From: Takakia lepidozioides
Lineage: Eukaryota > Streptophyta > Takakiopsida > Takakiales > Takakiaceae
Assembly (NCBI GenBank): GCA_030704615.1
Contig: CM060731.1
Coordinates: 61,236,756 to 61,300,755, forward strand
Reading direction: 5' to 3'
Length of the DNA stretch: 64,000 nucleotides
The notes under the pieces were generated by a model. The model ran no database searches and had not been told where the DNA came from. It was given only the letters and a program-made list of their open reading frames with translations. This document shows positions 10,613 through 21,400 of this stretch, piece by piece. The first letter of the stretch is position 1, and each line of letters starts with the position of its first letter. Both the position numbers and the translations under genes were made by a program.

Positions 10613-10930
10613 TACACAGGGGAGCAAAGGGACAGGGGAACGAAGGAGGGGGAGCGGTGAGCGTGGTAGGGGAGGGGAGCAGAACAGGGGAGCAGAGGCA
10701 CGGGGGCACAGGGGAGCGGAGACCGCCGCCCAGGGGGGGGGGGGGGTATAGGGAGCAGTGAAACAAGGGAGCACACATACAGGGGAGCGGAGAGCGACAC
10801 GGGGGGGGGGCGGAGAGCGACACGGGGGGGGGGGGAAAACAGGGTCGCGGAGGCACCGGGGACCACCGTGGGGGAGCGAAACAGGGGAGCAGGGAGCGGC
10901 GGAACAGGGGAACAGAAGAACCGGGGGGTG
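10613..10930. repeat. GGGGAGCAG minisatellite with long G runs, locus 3
   Basis: Irregular ACAGGGGAGCAGA / GGGGAGCGGAGA units interspersed with homopolymer G runs, including 14 consecutive G at 10733-10746. Many adjacent G4-G14 tracts make G-quadruplex formation likely on the plus strand. Confidence 0.85.
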
Positions 10931-11050
10931 GGGGATTTGACAGGCGGGCTCCGGCAGCGCGCCAGAGGGCGCACGGCTCCGACGAGGGGGCCTCGGTCTC
11001 GCACGCGCGCATTCAACTCCCATCCTATGTCTAGTGTAAACCGATGTAAT
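10930..11050. repeat. Conserved block shared with 48390-48505
   Basis: About 115 bp beginning GATTTGACAGGCGGGCTCCG and ending CCCATCCTATGTCTAGTGTA recurs almost unchanged directly after the minisatellite at 48390-48505. Minisatellite plus block therefore form one dispersed repeat unit. Confidence 0.85.
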
Positions 11051-11084
11051 GTAGCGAATTTAGTGGAAATCCATGTGATAAAAC

Positions 11085-11395
11085 TCAAAGGAACTGAATA
11101 TAATGGAGCCAAAGGAAACTCAATATAATGGAAGACATTGTGATAAAATAGAGAGAAAGTGAATATGATAGAACTGAAGGGATAAAATTTGAGGGGATAA
11201 ATCTGAAGGGACCTGAATATGATGACTGAATGAACTGAATATGATGACTGAATGAACTGGATATGATGACTGAGTATGATGACTGAAGGAACTGAATTAT
11301 GAACTGAACATGATGAACTGAATATGATGACTGAATGAACTGGATATGATGAACTGAATATGATGACTGAATATGATGACCGGGAGCTGGATCGG
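11085..11395. repeat. GAACTGAATATGATGACTGA tandem minisatellite
   Basis: About ten imperfect copies of a 20-24 bp unit combining GAACTGAATATGATGA and CTGAATGA, degenerating toward the left end where AATGGAGCCAAAGGAAC-type variants occur. Confidence 0.85.
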
Positions 11396-11399
11396 TTGA

Positions 11400-12240
11400 C
11401 AAATTGCAAAATGCACTTGCTTCCCTGCACATATTCACTAAACCTAGAGTTTCATATCCCACACAGGTAATTCGCAAATGAGAAAAGGCCCTAGCACATG
11501 CACAATAATTTGCTGATTGCAAATCAAGGCCCTTTTCACAGGCATTCCACAGCCCCTCCATATGAGGTGCTCTTTTGCAGCATTATTTGATGTTGAAGTC
11601 AGAACGTCACATCTGTGTTAAGCAGAGGGCTACCTGACCAGTGCTACAGGGCACCCACGTCTGACCACATTCTTGAAGAAGTGAATGAAAAACAAAGAGC
11701 AGTTCCTGTCCCAAATGTACCAATGGCTGCTCCTCTCTGTCCATACCTGCCAACTTCACTCACACCCACATACAATTTCTTTGTCACAATGCGGTTCAGT
11801 TTTGGCCACATAAATTTGTTAATTATCTCAGACAGGAGAGAATTAACTCAAAGACCAAGCACCTTGGCTTCGGCCACTGACTCGCATCCCTGCCACACAT
11901 TGGAGCCCTTTATGTGCTTAAAACCTTGAGATGCCTTCAGACAGCTTGCTGAGGTCACCAGATCACCATATCCTTCAACATCAATCAGAGAACAAATTCT
12001 AGATCCCAAATGTGTGAAGGTATGAGTTTGGTTTGTCTCTTTTCAAAAAAGAAAGTACGAAGGTCCACGACACATATGAGCAGATATCTTTGTAAACCCT
12101 TGACTTACCTGGCATCCTTCATGATCTTGATCCAAGATTGTACGATGTGAGCTTGATTCCCGTGCCTCCTCCAGTATCGATGCAGAGCTCAATCCTGCTG
12201 AAGTGCACTGGGAACTCTTCTTCCCTGATTTGAAGTGGAT
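11400..12240. other. No gene recognised
   Basis: Unique-looking, moderate-GC sequence with short open frames in all directions and none with a recognisable motif. The 11615-11930 plus-strand frame is open but has no family resemblance that I can see. Confidence 0.4.
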
Positions 12241-12248
12241 CTAACCCA

Positions 12249-12725
12249 CTAATCAAAGAGCTTGTGTCCAAAAACAAGTTCTCTCCAATTGTCTGTTTGC
12301 AAGGTAAAACTCTCTGGAACATCACTGAATTTGCTGAAGAGAGAAAACCTTGGTTCCCATGATCGGCCATCCAAGGTTGCTTTACTTCCCCTAGGCATTG
12401 GTGTGTACACATGCGAAGACATCTGGATGACGGCGTTCTTGATCTTTCGAACCAATGAAGGAGTCAGAAGGGCAGCAGTTAAGGGATCAATAGCTGATCC
12501 AGAAGTGATCTCTGAGGAAGTATTCTCTGGTACATCCAACTTGAGAAGGCATTTGGCCACACGTTCTGCGACCTCCACATCAATAGGAACTCTGCAGGCA
12601 CCAAGCAAGGTCCACCACATTGCACCACCTGCTTCAATTGACATTTCCTGAATGAAGTCCTCGGCCTCATGCAATCGCCTTAAGAAGGTCTACCATACAG
12701 CCAAAATGTTCCACTGTGGGAGTCA
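12249..12725 (-). pseudogene. PPR protein remnant (E-type C-terminus)
   Basis: The minus strand from 12725 reads TPTVEHFGCMVDLL, then after a one-base frame change RLHEAEDFIQEMSIEAGGAM, WWTLLGACRVPIDVEVAERV and AKCLLKLDVPENTSS. This is the signature of the end of a PLS-class pentatricopeptide protein (P-L-S repeats then E motif: EAEDFI..M...A..W..LLGACR..., ERAA..LLELDPEN). PLS-class PPRs act in organellar RNA processing or editing. Resemblance stops at PENTSS, the frame is broken and no upstream repeats follow, so this is a fragment. Confidence 0.65.
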
Positions 12726-12824
12726 GACTATGATCTTGAATCATAGAATCATAACAGTGACGCGCAGAGCACCACCGGGAAAGAAACAGCGCACAGCGGC
12801 CGAGCTCTCTGGAACCCTAAACCT

Positions 12825-13012
12825 ATTATAGCTCAGTGGATAAGTGCAGGTTCGGGGTTCGATTCCTGCTATGTCATATGTGTATAGTTTGTTTCGTGAC
12901 CTGTCGGTCTGGAAGTGACGTTTCCTCTTGTGTATGCCCAATGGCTTATGAGAAAAATAGGTTAAATCTCCTCAAGGGCCTGAATGGATGGATGGATAAC
13001 AATGGGCAGATG
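12825..13012 (+). mobile_element. tRNA-derived SINE (anticodon arm deleted)
   Basis: A-box-like TATAGCTCAGTGGATAAGTG is followed almost at once by the B box GGGTTCGATTCCT, with no room for an anticodon arm, so this is not a functional tRNA. The body ends in CTCAAGGGCCTGAATGG and a GGAT tandem tail; the CTCAAGGG-CCTGA element recurs in the SINE at 52198. Confidence 0.55.
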
Positions 13013-13249
13013 AAAAGTCTATAGTCTATTGCGAATGGCTATTTATTGGGGAAGGTGTTATCTTGATAGGTAGGTATTAAGCGGGGAAGGTACATCAGGA
13101 GAAAAGCACCTCTGCCTGGTCTCCCTTAAGGGAGGAGCCAACAAATTACCTTGCTTAATCTATACATTATGATTGGTAGTTTGTTTGATTGGTTCCTCCC
13201 CAAGGAGAGACCACGCATTGATTGTTTTCTCCTACCTTCCCTAGTTAAG

Positions 13250-13340
13250 AGAGAGAGAAGACTCCCGCCGAAACTGGCATAAGTAAGAGCCACTTGGCCT
13301 TACGGCTACTGCCCACTTTGGGGGGTGGGCCCTATAAAGA
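13250..13340 (-). mobile_element. SINE-type 3' end fragment
   Basis: In minus orientation the sequence (GGGCCCACCCC..., GTAGCC..., AGTGGCTCTTACTTATGCC, then TTTCGGCGGGAGTCTTCTC) matches the fragment at 48957-49060. Its 3' end resembles the tail of the SINE at 35063-35375 (TTACGC...CTTCGGC...GTCTTCT). Confidence 0.5.
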
Positions 13341-13686
13341 AAACAGGGGTAGCCAAGGAGTAGTGGTACATAGGGTACCGAAGAGGGATTGGATTTTGTC
13401 GCTTATTGGTGATGATAGTTGTGAGGGAACGAAACGCTGTGAGGTGTATGGCTTTGAAGCATTTAGGGATAGAAGTGATGGGGAGTTTAAAGTTGTTTTG
13501 AAGTGGAGAGATGCTGACATTATGTATACCCCCGGTGCCGACAGTGATGACAATAAGCGAGACTGTGACCAAACCCCGCCGGCAAATAGCAATGATAAGT
13601 GGTGTATGTTTTTGGCGTTTTTTGAGGATGGAGGAGCTTGGAAAGCGGTCATGGCAGTCCCAGTTAAGACTTTTTTTTTAGAGTAG
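13340..13686 (+). CDS. Hypothetical ORF, unidentified
   Basis: An open frame of about 115 codons ends with TAG at 13684. It is hydrophilic and balanced, with GDDSCEGTKRCEVYGFEAFR, EFKVVLKWRDADIMYTPGAD and WCMFLAFFEDGGAWKAVMAV. The composition is more protein-like than the surrounding junk frames. I recognise no domain. The frame extends upstream through the SINE-type fragment to an ATG at 13294, so the true start is unclear. It could be a fragment of a retroelement protein. Confidence 0.3.
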
Positions 13687-13749
13687 ACCTGTCCTTGTAA
13701 GAACCTACGTAGAAACTACCTCAACCAAATGAAGGTACGATGATTGAGC

Positions 13750-14935
13750 TACAACCAAGATGGGGCTCCAAGATAAAGTTAGGTGCCCTCCGGTTTGGTT
13801 TGACTTGCTTACACTTCCCTTGGTCCCAACATTGTGTCATCGCATTTCACGCCTGCAGGAGTTTGGTCTTCGCTATGGTGGGAAGCCTAGAGATCGAGCC
13901 AGCTCTTTGTGCTTCATGAGAGAATGGCTCTTCTTCACGCACCAATTGCATCACTCTGGGTTGTGATTCTGACATGTTCTGGACTTTTCTGGCATGTTTA
14001 TAAAACAAGACTTTGGAGGTTTAATATGGCAATGCAGAGTTTCCAAGTGCGCAGCGTGGCTTTCATCACAATCTAGCCTCGATATTACTAGTGTGATATC
14101 CCCATCATGTATGGTGTATAAAACCTTCATCAGTGCATTGACATTACAAGGCATTCAGGGGATAATAATCTCGTAGGCCCTTGATCCAAGTATCAGTTAT
14201 CCACTCTCTTACTCTTGTTGTTATCGACGATATGCATACATTGTTTCAGCAAATATTCGGATCTTAGTATCGTTGATGTCGGAGCTGTGCAAGGAATGTC
14301 GGATGTAAGTCGTATGGGTAAATGCCAGTATGAAACCATGTCCTTCAGATTGTGCAATGTAACTTCCACTGTCCAGGGGCTCATGGACATTGTGCTTGGT
14401 AACTTGCAATGGGAATGCCCTTTAATTTACGTTGATGACTTCAATGTTTACTCAACCAACTTCTACTCCTACTTATTAGACCTTCAGCAAGTGCTCAGTC
14501 GATTAAGGGTTGCTGGGCTGAAAGCCAAGCCCACCAAGTGCGAGTTATTCATGCTTGAACTTCACTTCCTTGGTCATTCCTTCCTGATCTTACCAAGCTT
14601 GACCCGTCTAGGGATTTCGACAAACATGCATCAAGTCATTCATGGGCCTCGCCTCTTAGTATCAAACATTTTATCAAGGACTTTGTCAAACTAGCCCACC
14701 CTCTCAATAAGCTGTTGCTCAAGGAGGCCAGGTTTGAGTGGATACAAGTGCAACAAGCTGCATTTGATATGTTGAGGATTGCACTCACTACTGCCCATAT
14801 TCTCATATTTCCTGATTTTGAGCTATCGTTTAAATTGCAAATAGATGCTTCTGACATGACTATCTTTGCAATTTTGCGTGAGGTTGTTGACCGTGAGGTG
14901 AGATTCTGGAAATCATACCAAGAGTGGTGGCTCAA
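13750..14935 (+). pseudogene. Ty3/gypsy pol remnant (RT to RNase H)
   Basis: The plus strand keeps reverse transcriptase landmarks: YETMSFRLCNVTSTVQGLMD, then LIYVDDFNVYS (the YVDD catalytic box), then LSRLRVAGLKAKPTKCELFM with HFLGHSF. Further on is the RT/RNase H connection, ARFEWIQVQQAAFDMLRIAL, and IFPDFELSFKLQIDASDMTI, the start of RNase H. Frames change several times (near 14590-14690) and no LTRs are visible, so it is an old fragment lying just downstream of the CCDC57-like gene's stop codon. Confidence 0.7.
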
Positions 14936-15412
14936 TTCTTCTTTGATGAGATTATCTTACGCCATGGGAGATCCTCACGGACCTAGGTAAGGAGTTCTAT
15001 AATCAACTACTCACGATAATATGCTTCAACTTTGGTGTGAAGCACATGACTACAACCCCTTCTCGTCCACAGATCATTCCCATCCTAAAACCATTGGACT
15101 CACCGATCATTTTTTAACCACTCTTCTCTACTGATTTCTACTGTTTCCAATCCAAAGATTTATGGCTTCAGATTGCTTCATGGCTCACAATGGGGTTTCC
15201 CCACCCCCCTCGAGGCCCAGCGGCTGTGGCTCAAGCTCCTTAGGAGAAGAAAACATAAAAGGAAAGATTCAATAGTTAAGCTTAGATAGTGTTCAGTTAT
15301 AATCTACCTTGTCACGTTTGTTGTCTGTTATCTAACAATCATGACCTACTCAAATGCTGGAACTTAGTGGACTGGGGCAGCAAGGTTCGGAGATGCAGAT
15401 AGTGCAAGCTTG
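14936..15412. other. Intergenic / 3' flank of the CCDC57-like gene
   Basis: No coding features recognised. For the minus-strand gene ending at 15413 this is the 3' UTR and downstream flank; no clear polyadenylation signal is called. Confidence 0.4.
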
Positions 15413-18400
15413 TTAACAAAAATCTTCTTTGATGTTCCAATTACGCACTCTGGGTTTGCTAGCCTCTTCTCTCCGCTTCATTGCTGCCTTGAAGCGGGCA
15501 CGTTGACTAGGTGTTCCCTGCACAATCAAATCAATGTATAGAGATAAGAGGCAGTCTTGAAGAATTTATGGATCCCTATGGCCCATGGGACATTGTGGAA
15601 CAACTAAAACTCCAGCGACCGACGGGAAGACTTTGTCCTGACATTCTCAGATTTGCTTCTTGTTCTCCAAGGGCTTCTCATTTGGGCATGTCAAGGACCT
15701 CCTTCATCCTGTTTAGCTGCAAGTATGTTCTGGAAGCTTGGGCTTCTTGTGGTTGTTCTCAAAAGTGATACAGGAGGAGGATTCCTAGCAAGGCTTAAAC
15801 AAGGGACCCTTTCCAACTCAATTAATAGAGAGGAAGCATACTGACTTACCGTGGCTGTAACCCTCTTCAAATGGGATGTGGCTTTTACCGCTCATTAAAA
15901 AGAGGGAGAGAATAGAGGATAGAACCAGTAACACAGGAACTTGTTAAGACTTGCAAGCAGTGTTATGTAGGCAACCACTGAACTCTGTTAGGTCATTACT
16001 TGTTTTGGAACTCTCATTGAGATCTCTTATGTGTCCTTTGGCCTCCTGTGGATTCAGTAAGTTTTTATTTTCTCTCTCAGTGGAACCCAAACTCTCACTG
16101 ATGTCTTTATGAGGATCAAAAATGCTTGGCAGCCTACCTACACGAGGCCTTCACCCTTAGACAATCGCTAGAACATTAATTGTGGTTTCTGGATTTGTTC
16201 CTCTCTCATGTTTTCTTCCATTTTGTCCCATAAGCTCTACGAGCTTTCCGCGGATGTTATAAAGCACCATTTCATTTCATTTCATTTCTCTCCATGGGAT
16301 CTGGCGAAAATCCCACTCTGTTCTGTGACACCCAATCTCTCACTGAAGTCTTTCATTATGAGGATCAGAAATGCTTGGGAGCTTTTCTGCACGGAACTTT
16401 GACCCTTGAGCAGTAGATCCTTTTGGCTCCTTTCTGGCTTCGCTCTGTCTTTTATTCTTTCTTGCTTTCCCATAAGCTCTTTGAGCTTTCTGCGGATGTT
16501 ATAAAGTTCCATTTCATTTCTCCACGTTCTGTCTGTTTTTCAAGGTCCATATCATCAAAACAAGCACCTTATGGACAGCATCATCGTCCACCCCTCGGGG
16601 TCGCTCCCGAAGATATGGGGTGCCTTCCAACTGCAAGAACCTGCAATCCAGACCCCTCTCCTCACTTGTTCCTGCTGCACCATCCTTAGAGGACACTCCT
16701 GTAGAAGTTCATAAGTAGTTTGTGACCACAGTTGTATTTGGAGAATGCAATTGGATTCAGTATGCAAACCCAACATTTCTTCCTGATGATCCATTGACAC
16801 CAGCAAGTTAGTTCTGCAAAGTTCATGAAAAGAAAACTGTATCAATCTAGTGTCAGAGAATGCAGAAGAGAACCTGGCGCGGCCACATAACCCCGAGGCC
16901 TAGCATTTGAATCTGTTGCTCTCTGATTGGCCACAAATCTTGTGACTTGGGGAGGACTTGGTGTTGGCCATGCCCCTGGGCTGTCAAATGGGATGATATC
17001 ACCTGTCCCCATTCTAAACTTTCTCAAGATTCTGCCATGTTCATCATGCTCACCCCTCTGCAATTTTAGTAAAAGAAGGTTAGGTAGATGAAATCACATC
17101 AGCAGCTTGAGGACCACTAGACAAAATCACAAAGCCAAGTTCCTTAAATGTTCTCGAATTGTGTTGGAGAGGAAGAAAGTGAGAGAGAGAAAAGATGATG
17201 TATTTTGAGTTCTAGGGCAGGTACATTGAATTTGTTCCCCTATCATCAAATTCTACATCTTTGTTCATGTCCACTTCTTTCTCAGACAGAAAACCCATTC
17301 AAGCTACAACCAGACCACCCATGTCCTGCACGTACCAAAGCAATACTTGTGGAAGCTTCCCCATACACAACATGGGCATCATCATGCACATCACGGATGC
17401 AAGATCCACCAGTGTAATCTCCTCCTCTAGAAGATTGCAAAACTCTGCAGAGAAGAATTAGCTTAGATAACTTGTGAAACACACAGAGAGCTATGTAGGG
17501 ATGCGGGAATATAGGAGAAAGATGAGGTGGCTGCAATAAACATGAACATTATAATTAGCTTGTTCAGGGCCATACAGTACCTGGTGAGGTCAGCTCGGAG
17601 TGAGTTACTGAGCTGCATCAAAAGATCGCGCTCATTGGCTATGCGTGCCATATCCACCGAGGCAGCTTCAAGCTGAGCACGAAGGCCTGACTGCACTCTC
17701 TCCATCTCTGCCATCTTTGTCACTTCTCCTCTGGGACTGTTGGGACTGCCACATCTGATCACCTGATTCTCTAATTTTAGGATGCACTGATTGTCATCTC
17801 CTAGCTTTCAATATTCGATTTTCCCTTGCGACCCATGACAGTACTCATATTTACAGTTCACCCATGCCTACAAAAAAAAAACTTCACAATGTACACCTTG
17901 AAGGATTGCATGGTCGTGAGGGTGATAGATTCGGGGATTGAGGACGTGTTGGTGATCGACGCTGTGGAGATTGACGCCGCCGAGGTGATCGAGGAGGTGA
18001 GGGTGATGAGGGTCGTGTATTTCCAACTCGCAAGTGCTGAGGTGACAGGGACCGCCATGGAGATTGGGGCCTAAAGTCTCCAAGCTGCGACGCCATGCCT
18101 TGGATTCTTGACTTCAAATACTCAACTTCTTCTTGCAACTTTCTGACCCCCTCAGTCTGCTAATACAGACATCTGCTGTAAATATCACATTTCTTAAAAC
18201 AAAGGATGATTGATACTGATGGGTTTCTTCTCTTTCTTGTGTCCTGCTTTCTTTTGTTCCAGATGCTAAATGAGCTTCCTGCGGATGTTATAAGTACCAT
18301 TTCATCTCATTTCTTTCATTCTGTTCCATAGGAACTCTGCGTTTCCACTGAAGGTGACATGTTTTATTCTTTCTTTCTCTCAGGTGCAAGGGCTTGCTGG

Positions 18401-21400
18401 AGCATATATGAACATATGAGATTAAATTTCTTGCGATTGAAAACTACACTCTTCCCTTCCCTGCAAACAACGGTCTTTCCTCAAATGTTGTCATGGTTTT
18501 ATTTTCCATTGTAAGATAAGAGTATCAGTCAAACTTGCTGGACATCAGTAGAGCACATGTAGATATATATATATACATATTTTCCCCGTGTTGAGACAAA
18601 TTAAGCCACAGTCTCCACTCCTGGTGGTGCCCTTCCATCAACTCTGTCAAGTTTTCTGCTCTTGAAATGTTAACTACTCTCGTCAGAAAGCTCTCTTTCA
18701 TAGATTGTTTTCGTAGATTCTTATGTAGTGTAAGATGCACTACAAGGCACAACTCAGTACAGGTTGGAAGTCCATAGACCTGCCGTACCTAAATCAGGAG
18801 AAACACAGACAGCTATACTGAATAAACTAACTGAACAAAGACTACTACTCAATGCAATGCTTGCAGCCTTGTGGTGATAGAAGACATGGGAAGCATGTTG
18901 AGTCAACAACTTACTACTGCCTCCTCTTAAACAGAAGAGAGACGATGTAGTTAGAAAACGTAGAAGGGTAGGAAAGCCAACCCGGGTGGGACTTGTTGAG
19001 GGACGCTTCGGATGCAAAGCTTCTGCCATGGTGTGCCTTTGAAAATCTTCCATTTCAGTGCGCATGCTGGCTGGTCCCCATGCAAGCAAACACAGCTAGA
19101 CTTTTGACATTTCAACACAGATACAACGGAAAAAAAAGGGTGTCGTCCCCGTTGCCACCACACCCCACCCCAACCGAATTTCCCATCCGTCAAAAGTTCA
19201 TTCAAAGGAACAATGTTTTCTCTCAGGCTCTTCTAACACTCTCCCTATACATACCAACGACTTCGCGGATGCGTTCATTTTGTATGGCAAGATCTTGCAT
19301 GTTTTCCCGTAGGAGTCGATTTTCGGCTTCAAGCTCCAGACTCTTTCCATGCTCAAGCTTCTCCCCAGTGCCCAGTGGCATTAATCTCTCTGCGATCATC
19401 GCACATTCTTATGAATATATCACATTTCCATCCAAAATGCCTCTCTAGGAAATACAGTGGAAACGTGGCCAAGTCATTTGCTGCTCCATGACTTAGTGGT
19501 GAAACTTGAGCTGGACTTATAGAAGAGGGAAAGATCTTAGAAAACCAGACCTGTCCTCCCTCTAGAGATATTGACAAGAAGCTTCTATTTGTTGGAGGTG
19601 TCAAGGCTATAGCCCTTAAACGGCACTCTGAGAACAGAATGGGACGGGTAGCTCAGTGGTAGAGTACACCACCAGAATGGGGGAGGTCCTTAGGTTCAAT
19701 CCCTAGCCCGACAACACGCCAGTGGTTTTCCAACACTATTCACAAGCAGCAGTACAAAAGCTTGACAGCTGAATAATACAGGAATTAGCTAGTACTAACA
19801 AGAAGAGAAAACTAGAGCCTGGAAGCTCCCATATGCATGCTCCCTACCACAAAAGAAAGCTAATAGGGTTGACTGCAGATTCTCCTCCTCTCTGCAATCT
19901 ACAGGGATAGCACATCAACTGACATGCTAGAAGAAGTACTGGGCCTTGCCTCAGCCTTTCCTTAAAAATCCTACACAGGTTCTCTGGAACCTTCTGGTAG
20001 GAACCATCCTTAGCCGTCAAAAAACGCTAACAGAACCCTAGCTAACAATCCCAATGGTTAAGTAAATCTGAGGTGACTTTCAAAAGAAAGATATGCATTT
20101 TTATAATTCAAGACTGAAACTAACTGGAGACAAGGGGGGCAAGTGAGACCATGTGTTCTTTTGAATGTTTTTGGCTTGTATAGGTTGATGTGGTATTTCC
20201 TCTCAAAGTGAAAAAGAGAGGGGAAAGAAGAGAGTAGTTTATTATATCAAAAGAAGACAAAATATTAAATTACCTTCATCGTCCAAAAAGACTGGAGACA
20301 TAAGAGGGGAAGGAGCTGGAAAGGACGAGCCCCCACTGCTGGCCATAGTCCTGCCTGTTGGAGCCTGTTGTGGCAAGCCTAATCATGTAAACAAACCTGG
20401 CACACCTTTTCTAAAGTTTGTTGCCTTATGTCAGGCAGTACCCAGAGAGGATCTCAACCGTCCCACAGTTACACAAAATCTGTCCAAACCCTCTCCAAGC
20501 AGGAAATCCAAAGGATTAACTTGATGTCCTATAAGATAGCTTGATATAAAATTGAAATGAACCTTGACTGGACTGTGGCAGCATAACATACAGACAGCAT
20601 AACATAAGATAGAGATGGAAGGCCATTTCTTACAATATCTTGCTGATTTAGTTGCTGATAGCCGCTGCTCCTTACCACCTCCTTCTGCTCAAAGCACAAC
20701 CTCACAGAAGGTCAAGTACTGATATAATGACATGAATTATCTGGAAGCTCAGGGGGCAGGCACATGAGATCTATGCAGCTTGCTAGCACATCATACCAGA
20801 GGCCCTGCTCCCAAAGCTTTACAGCACTGGTTAAACATCAGGTGCATGACACATGACATAACTTGGCAAGAGTAAAGCTGGCCTTCAGAAATGATTGACT
20901 TATATACCTGGAGAGCCAGGTAGCGAGAATGAAGTGCACTGTGTGCTGCTTCCCATTGAGATGCCTGATTCTTCAATTCCTATTTGAAACACAACACATT
21001 TCACAAATTGCACATCATCACCAGCTTATCAAACAATAGCAAGTAAAAACCTACAATGCCCACAGGAGGCCCAAAGAGGGTGTGTGGGAACCAGCCTAAG
21101 TATGAAGATATACACCCGTGCTTGCCCTACCATTCTGGGAAGTGCATTTGACGGCAACTGAAACCTAGATCTACTGTTCTGAGATGAAGAAGAAATAGAA
21201 TGTACTCATAAGACGTTGTTTGCCGTAGCCTTGTGGCCGATGAAGAAGATAGAGAGGGAGAAAGAAAAAAGTCCACAGGAAGCCCAAAGAGGAGAGAGAC
21301 ATCGCCGCAGGGGCTTGAATTAACAAAAGAAGAAAGAGGACAGAATTGAGAATCTTTGCTAGAATACAAGGGCAAAAAGTGACCAAAATGAAAGTCTGGA

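Noticed and set aside
10478-11430. Minus-strand frames of 136-272 codons
   Set aside because: They read through two minisatellites and poly-G runs; repetitive residue patterns, no motifs.
15640-15800. Additional penultimate exon of the CCDC57-like gene
   Set aside because: Two frames look plausible (NPPPVSLLRTTTRSPSF; SSSCITFENNHKKPKLP), but neither keeps phase with exon 23 and the last exon.
18754-19089. 111-codon minus-strand frame as an independent gene
   Set aside because: Only its part at 18982-19070 looks coding, and that fits as exon 18 of the CCDC57-like gene; the rest is intron.
19636-19715. Functional tRNA gene
   Set aside because: A and B boxes are present but acceptor and anticodon stems do not pair well and it is embedded in an intron; same reasoning for 12825, 35063, 52013 and 52198.
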